Shown here piece by piece: positions 37,589 to 48,107 of a DNA stretch of 64,000 nucleotides (its first letter is position 1; each line of letters opens with the position of its first letter). A program made the position numbers and the translations under genes. The stretch spans positions 148,343-212,342 of the forward strand of contig CAVYZU010000009.1 in assembly GCA_963772965.1 (NCBI GenBank). The letters are read 5' to 3'. A model generated the notes under the pieces. That model did no database searches. It was not told the DNA's origin and was given only the letters and a program-made list of their open reading frames with translations. The DNA comes from AP-15 sp963772965 (GTDB taxonomy: Bacteria; Pseudomonadota; Alphaproteobacteria; ATCC43930; CGMCC-115725).

Positions 37589-37883
37589 CTATCCATCGGC
37601 GACGGCGAGGCGGGTGCCGACCGTTAGGGCGGCGAGCTGATAGATCGCGTCGCGCCCCGCGCGCCAGTCCGCCAGCTCCTCCTCATCGAGGCGCTCGGGC
37701 ATGCGCGGGTGCCATTCGCCGGGGTCCGGCCGGATCACCGTGCCGGGATCGACCGGCTGCAATCGACGCGCATCGTGCAGCGGAAGCGGCGGCCGACTTC
37801 GAAGGTGGACTCAATCACGGTGTTGCGGGCGGGGCGATCGGCTCGAAATATCTCACTTTCCGGGGCGGGGTGCGGCGGATCAT
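37589..37883 (-). pseudogene. Small conserved-looking hypothetical, two frameshifts
   Basis: ATG at 37883 with GAGGAGG upstream starts MIRRTPPRKVRYFEPIAPPA. Other frames continue STFEVGRRFRCTMRVD, then DPGTVIRPDPGEWHPRMPER and LADWRAGRDAIYQLAALTVG to a stop at 37589. The three pieces make a coherent protein of about 97 residues if two one-base shifts are corrected. No function known. Confidence 0.45.
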
Positions 37884-37926
37884 TCCGTATCCTCCTCGGT
37901 TCAGCGCGGTGCGCGCGATGTCGGTC

Positions 37927-38103
37927 CTATATGGGATACCCACGGCTCCCTACCCCAAGGCCCGCGGATTTAACGGTTTCCGGCGGGGTAAAATCCGCAC
38001 CGGAACGCGGCCCCCAGTTGACCGGCATCGCAAGGGTGTCACCTTCGAGCTCGTCCATGCGGCCAAGCATGTCGGCGAGATCGATCATCTCGAAGAGGCG
38101 CAT
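37927..38103 (-). CDS. Small hypothetical protein (58 aa)
   Basis: An uninterrupted frame, MRLFEMIDLADMLGRMDELE then GDTLAMPVNWGPRSGADF, with an amphipathic acidic N-terminus. It lies immediately downstream of the xthA remnant and upstream of the small gene at 37589 on the same strand. No family was recognised. Confidence 0.35.
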   Translation of the reverse strand: MRLFEMIDLADMLGRMDELEGDTLAMPVNWGPRSGADFTPPETVKSAGLGVGSRGYPI

Positions 38104-38715
38104 GCGCCGGCCACGTAGTCGGTTCCGGCAGCGAGGATCTCAGTCCCCCACACACCACTCAAGAAGCGGTCCCGATCGCGCCGCTGCCCTGGCCCATCAT
38201 CGCAAGCGCTGGCTGCGGCGCTGCGATGTGTTCCCCGCATCCGCAATCTCGATCCAGGCGCGCGCGTGGTCGCTGGCATGCTCGCGTCCGCACACATCAC
38301 GGTCGACCCCGGCCGCGATCAGCCAACCGGCAAGGGACGGGCTGAGCAGCAGATGGTCGATGCGCAGCCCGGCGTCGCGGGCAAACGCGTTCCGGAAATA
38401 TTTCCAGAAGGTGTAGATCCGTTCATGAGGATGCAGCGCCCGCAGCGTATCGGTCCAACCCTGCGCAACGAGCTGGCGATAGGCTTCGCGTACCTCCGGC
38501 CGGAACAGGGCGTCGTCGACCCAGCGCTCCGGCGCGTACACGTCGATATCCGCCGGCATGACATTGCAATCGCCGGCCAGCACGACCGGCGCACCGCTCG
38601 CGAGCAGCTCCTCGGCATCTTTCGAGAATCACTCGAACCAGCGCAGCTTGTACTCGAACTTGGGACCCGGCGCGGGGTTACCATTCGGCAGATAGCGTCA
38701 GCTGTCGTGGTGACG

Positions 38716-39375
38716 TCAAAAGGTTTGTGTCAGCAGGAGAGGGGTGCTGACGTCTTGGTTTTGGTTTTCGTGGTTGAACACGGCGAAGAGGATGCGATCC
38801 ATCGAGGTTCGGTCGGAGAAGACGCCCATTGGCCTGGTTCGCCGGCGAACTTCGCGGAAACGGCGTTCGATCGCATTTGTGGTCCTGACTTTTTTGCGTT
38901 CAATCAGCGACTTGTAGCGCCAGCAGGTCAACAGCTCGTCGAGATCGTCGCGCAGGCAACGGACGGCCTTTGGGTAGGCCGCTTCCCAATGGTCGACGAA
39001 ACGGCGTGCCGCCGAGCGCGCCTGGGGCAGGGTTGGGGCATTCATGACGGCTTGCAGGTCGGCCTTGACGTCGGGCTGATCGGTGCGGCGCACTTTGGCC
39101 AGCACATTTCGCATCTTGTGGGCCCAGCAGCGCTGCACTGGTCTACCAGGAAAGGCAGTCGGCAGCGCGGCGAGCAGACCTGAACCACCATCAACGCAGA
39201 TCATCTCGAGCGTGTCGCCGGTGACGCCGCGGCGGATCAGGTCGCCGAGAAAGCGCTCCCACTCGGCGGCGCTCTCACTCTGTGCCAGGCGGAAGTCGAT
39301 GATCTCCTTCTTGCCGTCGGGACGCAGGCCGAGGGCGACCAGCACCGGCCGCCGGATCGCGCCGTGGGCCTTCAT
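38716..39375 (-). CDS. IS256-type transposase, C-terminal ORF
   Basis: 219 residues with RPVLVALGLRPDGKKEIIDF, the second catalytic Asp in LEMICVDGGSGLLAALPTAF, the zinc-like QRCWAHKMRNVL and the final Glu in NAIERRFREVRRRTRPMGVF. Its ATG overlaps the stop of the upstream ORF (ATGA, 39372-39375). A one-base change would fuse them into the usual single transposase. Confidence 0.8.
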   Translation of the reverse strand: MKAHGAIRRPVLVALGLRPDGKKEIIDFRLAQSESAAEWERFLGDLIRRGVTGDTLEMICVDGGSGLLAALPTAFPGRPVQRCWAHKMRNVLAKVRRTDQPDVKADLQAVMNAPTLPQARSAARRFVDHWEAAYPKAVRCLRDDLDELLTCWRYKSLIERKKVRTTNAIERRFREVRRRTRPMGVFSDRTSMDRILFAVFNHENQNQDVSTPLLLTQTF

Positions 39376-40011
39376 TCAGCCCACTGGGCATGACCCGTGG
39401 GGCCGGTCTTGCGCGCCAGCACGACGCCGTCGAGCATCAAGACCCGGTAGCGCTGCTTGAGCGGCCGGGCATGAAAGGCGGCCACCACGCTGTCGAGTTG
39501 CTTGGCAACGGTGCTCACTGTTGCCGGGCTGATCGGCCGCCCGAGGACCGGCAGCAGCGCCTCGCTCACCTTGCGTACCGACAGCCCGAGAACAAAACAG
39601 GCCAAGATCATACGATCGAGCTGTTCGGCGCGCCGCGCATAGGCGCGCAGCACCGCGATCGGCGCAAAGCGCCGGGTGCGTGGCACCGCCAGTTCGATGT
39701 CGCCGAGCTCGGTCAACAGATGCCGCCGGTAGCAGCCGTTGCGCCGGTCGGCGGCGTCGAGCCCGGCCATCCGATCGAGATGGTCATCGACGGCCTGCCT
39801 CATCTGAGCCTGCAGGATGAGCGCGATCGCGCCGCGGCCGAGACCACGATAGCCCTCGCCCCACTCCAGACCCTGTCCTTGCATGCCCTTCACCAACTCA
39901 AACGCCCTCGGTAAACTCGTGATCGTCACAGCTTGTGGCATTGGGGGTACTCCTTGTTGCGGACCTCAGCAATCCGCCGAGTACCCCCTCCCACTGCCCT
40001 GACACAAACCT
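38721..40011. mobile_element. IS256-family insertion sequence in xthA
   Basis: Perfect 13-bp inverted repeats AGGTTTGTGTCAG at 38721-38733 and, inverted, 39999-40011. The transposase is on the minus strand in two overlapping frames. No target duplication was recognised in the flanking 9 bp. Confidence 0.8.
39372..39941 (-). CDS. IS256-type transposase, N-terminal ORF
   Basis: 189 residues covering the DNA-binding half (ADRRNGCYRRHLLTELGDIE, SVRKVSEALLPVLGRPISPA) and the first catalytic Asp (VLMLDGVVLARKTG). It ends HAQWAE at a TGA overlapping the next ATG. Alone it lacks the DDE triad. Confidence 0.8.
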   Translation of the reverse strand: MPQAVTITSLPRAFELVKGMQGQGLEWGEGYRGLGRGAIALILQAQMRQAVDDHLDRMAGLDAADRRNGCYRRHLLTELGDIELAVPRTRRFAPIAVLRAYARRAEQLDRMILACFVLGLSVRKVSEALLPVLGRPISPATVSTVAKQLDSVVAAFHARPLKQRYRVLMLDGVVLARKTGPTGHAQWAE

Positions 40012-40382
40012 CCGTACATCACCGCCGACGATCACGTCCTTGACCGCCGCTTCGATGTAGCGGCTGTGGGTATCGCCGGGACCGCCGGGCAGACCGCGGC
40101 GGATCGCGGCCGGTTCGACGCCGCGCGCGAGAATGGCGACGCCGTTCCAGCTTTTCTCGCCATGCCAGACCGCACCGTATCCGGCGGAGCGGATGGCGGC
40201 TGCCGGAAATTTCTCGTCGGGCGCTTTGAACTCCTGAAGGCAGACGATATCCGCCGCGGTCTCATTCAGCCACGCCAGCAGATTGGCGAGCCGACCGTTG
40301 ATGCCGTTGACGTTAAAGGGTCGCGATCCGCACGATTGTTCTTCCGTTCAAACGGAGTTCAAAGCCAGGTCTTCATCCCATT

Positions 40383-41400
40383 ATGGCGCGATCGGCACCA
40401 CATGGTCATACCGCCGCCGAGCTGCCGCAATGGGTTCGGCCGCAGCTCACCAGGCTGGTCGACGCCGCGCCGCAAGGCGAGGAATGGCTGCACGAAATCA
40501 AGTTCGACGGCTTTCGTATGCACGCCCGCCTCGACCATGGCGAGGTGCGGCTCCTGACCCGCAACGGGCTCAACTGGACCAGTAAATATCCGCAGATCGC
40601 GGCGGCGGTATCATCTCTCCCCGCCCGCCAGGCCTATCTCGACGGCGAACTGTGTGGCGTGCGTCCCGACGGCACCACCTCGTTCAGCATGATCCAGATC
40701 GCGTCGGACGCCGGCAACGCCGCCGGCCTCGTCTTCTATCTGTTTCGATCTGCTCCATCTCGACGGCGAGGATCTCACCGCGCGGCCGCTGCTCGAGCGC
40801 AAGGAACGTCTCGCCGGCTTGCTGTCATCAGTTGGATCGCCGCTGCAGTACAGCGATCACCAGATCGGGCTGGGCCCGGCTTTTTATGAGAAAGCCTGCG
40901 CTCTGTCGGTCGAAGGGATCGTCTCGAAACGCATCGATGCGCCGTATGCACCCGGCAATCGCGGATTGTGGCTCAAGGTCAAATGCCTCAACCGCGAGGA
41001 ATTCGTCGTGATCGGCTGGACCGATCCCGAAGGCTCGCGCCCGTTTCTCGGCGCCTTGTTGCTCGGCTATTACGATCTCGACGGAAAGCTGATTTACGCC
41101 GGCCGCGTCGGCACAGGCATCAACCAGGCCGAACTCGCCCGGCTGTGGCATCGGCTGCAACCGCTGGCGATCAACAAGATGCCGCTCGACGTGCCGCCGC
41201 CGCGGTCGACCCGTTTCGGATTGCCGCTGGTTCTCAGCCGCGTGCATGGGGTGCGGCCGGAGCTCGTCGCCGAGGTCAAATTTCTCACCTGGACGGAAGA
41301 CAATCTGCTGCGCCAGGTCGTCTATGAAGGGCTGCGAGAGGACAAGCCGGCGGTCGAGGTGCACCGCCCGGTGCCGCATCCCACGGCGGCGAAACTCTAA
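40383..41400 (+). pseudogene. ligD: ATP-dependent DNA ligase (LigD ligase-domain type), one-base insertion
   Basis: NHEJ-type ATP-dependent ligase without polymerase or phosphoesterase domains, about 339 residues. The adenylation domain has motif I EIKFDG (Lys40 nucleophile), TRNGLNWTSKYP and YLDGELCG. After the frameshift the frame continues FDLLHLDGEDLTARPLLERK, VEGIVSKRIDAPYAPGNRG and WLKVKC (motif V), then the OB domain with LLGYYDLDGKLIYAGRVGTG and FLTWTEDNLLRQVVYEGLRE. Removing one C at 40746 (TTTCGATC to TTTGATC) restores everything. It is divergent from xthA, so the two form a DNA-repair pair. No ku gene is in the window. Confidence 0.85.
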
Positions 41401-41658
41401 TCAAATTCCGCGCGTGCCCTGCGCGCCGCGCTCTACTCGCCGATAATACATTGTTTTTAGAAGAGGCCCCGGGCGACGTTGCGGCCCGGCCATCCAGTAA
41501 CGATCCCTCGCAGGGCCGCTGGCAATCACGCCTTCGGTACACCTGCAGTCAGGCGCACGGGACCTTACGGGCCGGGAGAGAGGGAGAGGACCGAGGACGG
41601 CTCGGCGACGGATTTTAGGGAGAGAAAGGCTCTCGTCCGCCCGTCGCGGAGTTTCACC

Positions 41659-43917
41659 ATGGAACCGGCATTTGCTGTCCGAAAGATCGCCCTCGACCGG
41701 CTTATCCTGTCTCCGGCCAATGCTCGCAAGACGCGGCCTTCGGCGGCCGAAGATGCGGAGCTGAAAGCGAGCATCAAGACCCGCGGGCTTAAGCAGAACC
41801 TGGTCGTCTGCCCCTCACCCGAGGGGCACGGCCTTCATGCCGTCACGGCCGGCGGCCGGCGCTTGAAGGCCCTGCAGGAACTCGCCGCCGAGGCCATGAT
41901 CCCGGCCGATTTCAAGGTGCCGTGCCTGATCGAACAGTCCGACGCGGCGCTCGAAACTTCGCTGATGGAAAACACCATCCGCGCTGCGATGCACCCGGCG
42001 GACGAATTCGCCGCGATGGCAGCGCTGATCGACACCGGTGCGCCGATCGACGAGGTCGCCACCCGCTTCGGCGTCAGCGAACGGCACGTCAAGCAACGCC
42101 TCAAGCTCGGCAAACGTGGTGCCCGAGCTGCTCGATGAATTCCGGGCCGGGAAGCTCTCGCTCGAGGTCATGACCGCCTTCACGCTCGGCGCCGACCACA
42201 CGGGCCAGCTCGCCGTATGGCGTCAGGTCAAGGATCAGCCTTACATCCAGCCCCATACGGTGCGGCGGCTCTTGACCGAAGGGCGCCATCCCGCTCGACT
42301 CGCGTCTCGGCGCGTTTGTCGGCGTCGCCGCCTATGAGGCTGCCGGCGGCGCGGTCACACGCGACCTCTTCAGCGGCGACGACGACGGCTTCCTGGCTGA
42401 CGCCGCACTCGTCCGCCGCCTCGCCTTCGCAAAGCTCGAAGCGAAGGCCGAAGAGTTGCGATCCCGCTGGGCGTGGGCCAAGGCCATGCTCGATCCCGAC
42501 TACGGCTTCACCGCAGAGTACGCGCGGCTGCGGCCGCGGCCGGCCGAGTTTCCACCGGCGGTCGCCGCCGAGCTCCAGGAAATCGAAGACCGACTGGCGC
42601 AGCTCGAAGCGCTCCCCGAGGATGCCTGGACCGATGGGCTGACCAGCGAAGCGGAGGACCTTCAAAATCGCCATGACGAGCTGACCCAGACGACCGAAGC
42701 CGAGGCCGTCTATACGCAAGAAGACCGCGCCCGCGCCGGGGTTATCGTCACGATCGGCGATGACGGCGATTTTCGGCTCTACGAGGGCCTCGTTGAGCGC
42801 GCGGCAAGGCCTGCCCACGCCGGCTATGATGCCACGAAGACGGCGGAGGACGGCGACGCCGCGTTCGTGTCTGGCGCCGATAGCGCCGGCCCCTTCCCTC
42901 GCCCGCTCACCGGCGAGCAGCAGGTGCGCGAGGAATGCGGCTTCAGCCAGGTACTCGTCGACGATCTAAAGGCGCACCGGCTGCAGATTGCGAAGGCGCA
43001 TCTCGCCGGCGATTTCGGCGTGGCGTTCGATCTGGCACTTTATTCGCTGTGCACCAACCGCGCGATCGTGGCTATCGCTCCCGCCCGCTCGATCTGCGGC
43101 CATCGAGACCCGCCCTCAATCTTCGCTGAACGATCTTACCGGTACTGCGGCCGATCGGTTGCTCGAAGCGCACGAAAAGGCGCTCGACCTCGATTGGCTC
43201 TCTATGCCGGGGACGCAAGACTTCGAGGCGCTCGCGGCATTACCGGCTGAGGCCAAGCAGAACCTCTTCGCCTGGTGCATTGCGGCCGTCCTCAATACGC
43301 AGCTCGCGGTCGGGGACCATGCCGATCCGGTGATCGAAAGCGCCATCCGGCGGCTCGCCATCCCGTTCGCCGATTTCTGGCGGCCGACCGCCGCCAATTA
43401 CTGGGGTCGGGTCAAGAAGGCGCATGGACTCGCAATTGCCGAGGGCATCCTTGGGCCGCGCTGGGTGCGTGACCACGCCGACGACAAGAAGGCCACCCTC
43501 GCCGCGGCGCTGGAAAAGGCCTTCGATCCCGAAGCCGACACGGCCTGCATCGGTCTCGACCAAGTGGTGCTGGACGCCGCCGGGGCGTGGCTGCCGCCGG
43601 GTATCGCCGCCGGCGGTAACACGATGCAGGGCGGCGGCGACGATGCCGGACCCGATGACGATCGCGAGCCTGAGCGCGGCGAGTTCGCTGATGTCGAGGC
43701 GGCGGCTGCCGATCTCCCCGCCTTCCGAGGAGGAGCCCGCTGCCGCCGCGGTGAACGCTCCCGCCGACGAGAACAGGGCTTCGGCGGACTGAAAGTCCCG
43801 GCTGCGAGATCCACCCCTTCAGGCGTGCGGGTCTCCGCTCCCCCGTGCCCCAGCTGTCAATCAGGCCGAAGCACAACTCAGAATCAGCGTCCAATGGCTA
43901 CCCACACCAATGGTTGA
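41659..43917 (+). pseudogene. ParB/RepB-like partition protein of plasmid type, frameshifted
   Basis: A large ParB-like protein of the kind found on alphaproteobacterial plasmids and integrative elements. The N-terminal ParB nuclease-like domain has LDRLILSPANARKT, LKQNLVV, VTAGGRRLKALQEL and LMENTIRAAMHPADEFAAMA. The HTH is IDEVATRFGVSERHVKQRLK. The C-terminal half (QLEALPEDAW, QVLVDDLKAHRLQIAKAHLA, PFADFWRPTAANYWGRVKKA, CIGLDQVVLDAAGAWLPPGI) is typical of the long members. One extra A in AAA (42112-42114) and one extra G in GGG (42281-42283) account for the first two frame changes; another lies near 43075. The end is uncertain beyond about 43660. Confidence 0.8.
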
Positions 43918-44034
43918 GTAGCGGTCGTCCCCGGAGTCCACGGAGGGGACCCGCGCGCGGCGCGCAGTGCCCTCACGAGCGACGAAGCGGCGCGCCTGGG
44001 GGAGGCGCTGTGGGCCCCCGGGGGCGATCCGCGG

Positions 44035-44204
44035 GCCGCACGATACCCGGTGCCAAGTCGCGCAAGCACATCGAGGAGAATGTGCGCGCGGCGGACATTG
44101 TGCTCACGGCCGAGGATCTTACGGAAATCGACCGCATCGTCCCGCCCGGCGCCGCGTCCGGTACTCGCTACCCGGTAGGACAAATGCTGCGACTGAACGT
44201 GTAA
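44035..44204 (+). pseudogene. Aldo/keto reductase C-terminal fragment
   Basis: About 50 residues of an aldo/keto reductase tail: TIPGAKSRKHIEENVRAADI and LTAEDLTEIDRIVPPG, ending MLRLNV. The barrel and active site are absent. It lies between the ParB-like gene and the YaiI gene. Confidence 0.75.
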
Positions 44205-44286
44205 TGCGCAAATCCTACGGCGATTGCTGCGCCGCGGCGTCCCGCGTTATCCGGGCTAGGCCTCCTTCTCCGCAGCTGCCTGAGAG

Positions 44287-44755
44287 TTAGCGATGGGCTG
44301 CCTCTCGCAATGCAGCCTGCAGCGCCGTATCGAGCGCGCCGAGGAACCGGGACCTGTCCCTTTTGGTCAAGGGGGCGGGTCCGCGGGTATTCTGTCCCCA
44401 GCTCGCGGAGGTGACGGGCGATCTCGCGACCGGCGAGCGCATTACCGATATTCGCGTGTGTCCAATTTTTTCCAGTCGGGGAGACGACCCGCGCGCCGAT
44501 TTTGAGGCAGCGTGATGCGAGCGGGAGATCCGACGTGACGCATACATCGGCGGCGGTGATGTGCTCCGCAATCCAATCATCAGCTGCGTCGGCGGTGTCC
44601 CCCACCATAACCATTCTCACATTAGAGACGCCTGGCGGCCGGATCGGCCGTGAGCCGTTGGCGACGACGAAAACATTGATTTTTAGCCGCGCCGCCACGC
44701 GGTAGATCTCCTCCCGTACCGGGCAAGCGTCGCCATCGATATAAATGTCAGTCAA
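44287..44755 (-). pseudogene. yaiI: YaiI/YqxD (DUF188, UPF0178) protein, frameshifted near the end
   Basis: A family of unknown function with a PIN-like fold. The probable start is TTG at 44755, giving LTDIYIDGDACPVREEIYRV. Conserved parts are VVANGSRPI, ADDWIAEHITAADVCVTSDL and GNALAGREIARHLRELG. The end then moves to another frame, GPAPLTKRDRSRFLGALDTA and LQAALREAAHR. One indel at about 44395 explains it. It overlaps the RecD fragment by a few bases. Confidence 0.75.
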
Positions 44756-45056
44756 ACCTCGACCCGCTTCCGCTTGCCGCACTGCTGTCATTTAGCCATT
44801 CCCGCAGCTTCGACCAACGCCGACGCGACCGCGCTTTCTTAACGGCGATCGCCAATGCCTTTCGCTGTCCGACCAGGACGACCAAGCGCTTGCCGCGGGT
44901 CACACCGGTATAGACCAGGTTGCGCTGCAGCATCGGGTAGTGCTGGGTCGTCAGCGGGATGACCACCGCCGGGTACTCCGAGCCCTGGCTCTTGTGGATT
45001 GTCGTCGCGTAGGCCAGCACCAACTCATCCAATGGGAAAGCGAGCGTTTGTGCCAT
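44748..45056 (-). pseudogene. RecD-like helicase, C-terminal fragment
   Basis: 102 residues of the UvrD_C_2 end of a RecD/RecD2-type superfamily 1 helicase: LAYATTIHKSQGSEYPAVVI (motif V region) and MLQRNLVYTGVTRGKRLVVL (motif VI). The preceding 600 or so residues, including the Walker A motif, are absent, so it cannot be a helicase by itself. Confidence 0.75.
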
Positions 45057-45240
45057 GGCTCACATGATTTAAACCGGACTCCAACGTCGGACTTCCATCA
45101 CTAACGACCCGGGCCGACTCTTTCAGCATGCTCTATCCGCAGATGCGAGGGTAAACGATGCCAAATAGCGGCAGTGGATTGTACTTTGCTCTTACCGTGC
45201 CGATACTGCTGCATGTGAAACGTCGCCGGGAGCCTGTCGG

Positions 45241-45687
45241 ATGGACGATATGAGGTTTGCCGATGTCATGCAGCGGGAGCGGGAGCGTCTGGGGCGCGAA
45301 CGCGAAGAGATCCTCGATCAGCAACGGGAACTGGAAAACAAGCTGAACGAGATCAATCACGAGCTTGCGGCGGTCGATGCCTATGAAGCCGTGAAAACCG
45401 GCAAAGCGGCAACACCTACTCGACAGCCCCGTGGGGCAGGACGAAGCGGAGCGTCGATCACGCAATCCTCGAAGCCCCGCCCTCGTCCGCAGGCGGGAAC
45501 CAGACGCGAAGCCCTGGTACAAGTGATCGGGGAACGGCCGAACGGTCTCACCCGCGGCGAAATCTTTGATCGAATGGGTCTCAAGGGGAACAAATCCGTC
45601 GAAAAATCGGTGTCGAATGCCCTCACGGCGCTGACCAAGAGCAACCGGGTCGCCCGCAGAGACGGAAAATACGTGATCGGCGGGTGA
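45241..45687 (+). CDS. Coiled-coil plus winged-helix-like hypothetical protein
   Basis: 148 residues. The N-terminal helix (MQRERERLGREREEILDQQR...) is a strong coiled coil, followed by a basic Pro/Arg/Gln linker (about 60-90) and a C-terminal domain resembling a winged helix (ALVQVIGERPNGLTRGEIFD, SNALTALTKSNRVARRDGKY). Such proteins are often DNA-associated and occur as uncharacterised genes in rhizobial genomes; function unknown. The frame is intact. Confidence 0.65.
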   Translation: MDDMRFADVMQRERERLGREREEILDQQRELENKLNEINHELAAVDAYEAVKTGKAATPTRQPRGAGRSGASITQSSKPRPRPQAGTRREALVQVIGERPNGLTRGEIFDRMGLKGNKSVEKSVSNALTALTKSNRVARRDGKYVIGG

Positions 45688-45721
45688 CGGGTGGCCGCCC
45701 TCAACGAGCGGAGTCCGTGGT

Positions 45722-47227
45722 CTACGGTACGAAGAGACTGCTGCAGTGGCCTGGTTGGGCCGGCGATGAGTTGATTGCGCCGCCGCGGGGGATGCACTGG
45801 TCCGGCGGAAGCTCGGCACCTTGCTCGACATATTTTACCATCAGGTCGAAGGCGTCTTGCGCGTTCGGCTGTATCAGCTCGAGTTGCGGGAAAGTATCCT
45901 TGTAGGTCTCGATGTGATTGCCGTTTTGCACCTCGTAAAGCCGATACGCCGGAGGCTGTTGGTAACTGCCCTTGTTATCCTGGGCGGAAACGGCCGCGGC
46001 CACGGCGCGCGCATAGGCCCGGGCGTGAAGATTGATTGGTAGCAACGAGTCCATTGTTCCGGCGAGGGTGATTAGCGGCTTTCCGATGTTGCCGGTCGTC
46101 GTAATTGCGGCGATGTCCGCGCCGACATCGGAGGCCGACAATCGGTCGACATAACTATAGGTTCCGGTGCCTGATCCATAAGTGTCGTAGGTTGGATCGA
46201 GACGCTTTTGCCATTGACACTGGGTGACCTCCCAAAAGCTGGTCGAGTAAAGCCCCCAAAGCGAAGTCGTCCCTGAAACCAGATCAGGCGGATAGCCGGT
46301 CAGGACAATGTTTTTTGCCGCCGTGCTACCGGGGCTGAACCCGGACGCGGCGTAGTCGGCAAAATTGAGAATTGCCGGCGGCAGTCCGCTCAGAATGTTC
46401 GACGCCACCGGATCGACATAGGTGCCTTCCCAGTCGATGCCGCCATCGTAGAGCTGTGGCGCGGCCTCGAGTGCTCGCCGCACTTGATAGCCGCCATTTG
46501 ACGTTCCGACGGCGTAAGTACGGCGTGGGCGGCTGCCGTAATAAGCCGAAATCGCGTTGGCTCCGATGCGCGTCGCCTCGATCATAAAGGGGGTCCATCG
46601 GGTAAACGGCGTCGCCGGATCGTTGGCGTAAAAATCGACCCAGATCGTCGAGGCCGGGTTGAGGCGGCAAGACAGCGCGTCTGGCGGGGTCGCACTGTTG
46701 AACGAGGCTACACGAAAATTGAGGATTCCCTTGTTTTGAGAGACGTAGGCGTAGCCCTTTTGCACCACGTAATCGCTCCAGGCGAAGTCGCCGTTGAACT
46801 CGCTGCGGGTCCCGGAAGAGCCGGCGACGACGAGTTTTCCGTTCTATTGGTCTGGCAGGCGGATCAGGATTCGCGCCTCGCCGGCGGGATCATTGGCGAT
46901 GCGGGCATCAAACTGCAGCCCCGGCACCTTCTTGGTGATCGGCGTGCGGTTGGGCGGGCTGGGCGATATCACGGAGCGATCAGTCTGCGGGGTAAACGCG
47001 AATGCGGGAAGGCCCGCCAGCGAATTGTCGGCCGGCGTCGTGTTGGGATTGGCGGTGGTAAGGTCAGAGCTCTCAAAGCATGTCGTATCGGCGGCATTCA
47101 CGACCTGATTGCCAAGCCGGGCCAGTAGCTGGTCGCATGCACTGCCGGCGAAGGCCGACGCGCCGGCGGCGAGAACCGCACTCAATGCGAGCACAATAAT
47201 CCGGGGCGCCCGAGAGCCGTTCGGCAT
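45722..47227 (-). pseudogene. Tannase / 3HB-oligomer-hydrolase-like esterase with one internal stop
   Basis: Secreted alpha/beta-hydrolase of about 501 codons. The signal peptide is IIVLALSAVLAAGASAFAGS. The nucleophile elbow is GTSNGGYQVRRALE, the acid region GTMDSLLPINLHARAYA and the His region VQNGNHIETYKDTFP, matching the tannase/feruloyl-esterase and D-3-hydroxybutyrate oligomer hydrolase group. One TAG at 44 codons-equivalent after the N-terminal domain (46844-46846) interrupts LPDQ-stop-NGKLVVAGSSG, where Trp (TGG) is expected. Otherwise the frame is continuous, so one substitution or sequence error separates it from function. Substrate cannot be decided. Confidence 0.75.
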
Positions 47228-47339
47228 GTTTTAGTCCCTCCCCTTGCAAAACTTCATCGCTTCTGAGCCGGCGGCCGATTGTCCGGTTCTTGCGACACCC
47301 ACGTCAATAGCTTCTCCCGATCAGCGGCGATCAGGGCCT

Positions 47340-47570
47340 CTACGGCTCACCGCTTCTCCGTTCCCCGCGCCTGAGCAGTTCGGCCGGCTCAACCCCGAGG
47401 GCCTCGGCCAACTTTCCGATGATCTTAAGGCTGGCGTAGACGGCTCCCTTCTCCAGCTGGCTCAAATAACTCCGGCTTACTTCGGCCTCATAGGCGAGGT
47501 CATCCTGCGAGAGCCCCTTCTCGTGGCGCCGACGGCGCAAGTTGGCGGCGAACACATCTCGCAAATCCAT
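47340..47570 (-). CDS. XRE-family (Cro/CI HTH) regulator
   Basis: A 76-residue DNA-binding protein with the five-helix HTH_3 fold: NLRRRRHEKGLSQDDLAYEA, VSRSYLSQLEKGAVYASLKI and IGKLAEALGVEPAELL. It is divergent from the coiled-coil/HNH pair, so it may repress that operon. Confidence 0.85.
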   Translation of the reverse strand: MDLRDVFAANLRRRRHEKGLSQDDLAYEAEVSRSYLSQLEKGAVYASLKIIGKLAEALGVEPAELLRRGERRSGEP

Positions 47571-47699
47571 GCGAGAAGCGAAGTTACATGTTCAAAATGT
47601 GCACCTCGATATATTGAACAAAACGCCTGGTTGTGGGATGATGCGCGCTCGGCGGTCATATGGGCGCGCCGGACGACCGAGCTGTGGACGATTGATGCG

Positions 47700-48107
47700 A
47701 TGAGCTTGTTTGACGAGACTGGCCGCGTACTCGGCCTCAGAAAGGGCGATCGGGCCATAGAGATCAAGGACTGCGGAGCCTTGCTCGCCGAGACGCAGAG
47801 CCAGTTACGGGATTTTGAACTGCGACTGCTAAATGTGGAGAGGGCTGTCGATCAATTCGCCTCGGCTTTCGAGAAGAAGCTCAGTGAACTTACGGCGCGC
47901 GGTCGCGAGGCGAAGAGTCAAACTGCCCAGGCGCTCGCTTTGTTGCATCGTGATCTGGACACCTACATCGATCTTCTCGAAAAGGCGATCGAGGCGCAAT
48001 TCGACATGGCTCGACGTTCGGAGATCCGTCGGCTCCTCACCGCTGCGCGATCGAAGCGGACACGTATTGGCAACGTCATAAGCCAGCGGGTGGCCAATGA
48101 CGGATAA
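47700..48107 (+). CDS. Coiled-coil protein coupled to an HNH nuclease gene
   Basis: About 135 residues from ATG 47700 (no good ribosome-binding site; the open frame extends further upstream). Almost entirely helical, with heptad-like segments TQSQLRDFELRLLNVERAVD and YIDLLEKAIEAQFDMARRSE and a basic C-terminus. The stop TAA overlaps the HNH start by 11 bp, so the two are translationally coupled. No family recognised; a regulatory, inhibitory or structural partner of the nuclease is inference. Confidence 0.5.
   Translation: MSLFDETGRVLGLRKGDRAIEIKDCGALLAETQSQLRDFELRLLNVERAVDQFASAFEKKLSELTARGREAKSQTAQALALLHRDLDTYIDLLEKAIEAQFDMARRSEIRRLLTAARSKRTRIGNVISQRVANDG

Larger units (their letters stand above)
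38190..40345 (-). pseudogene. xthA: Exonuclease III (xthA) interrupted by an IS256-type element
   Basis: Exonuclease III is the Mg-dependent AP endonuclease/3'-exonuclease of base-excision repair. The N-terminal part (about 40345-40025) reads FNVNGINGRLANLLAWLNET, DIVCLQEFKAPDEKF (metal-ligand Glu) and VWHGEKSWNGVAIL. The C-terminal part (about 38700-38190) reads RYLPNGNPAPGPKFEYKLRW, VVLAGDCNVMPADIDVYAPE (catalytic D-x-N), GLRIDHLLLSP and HASDHARAWIEI (final Asp-His). The IS lies between. Other lesions: an extra G/C near 40318-40320 breaks the first codons, and TGA follows RWFE where Trp or another residue is expected. It is divergent from the DNA ligase gene. Confidence 0.85.
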
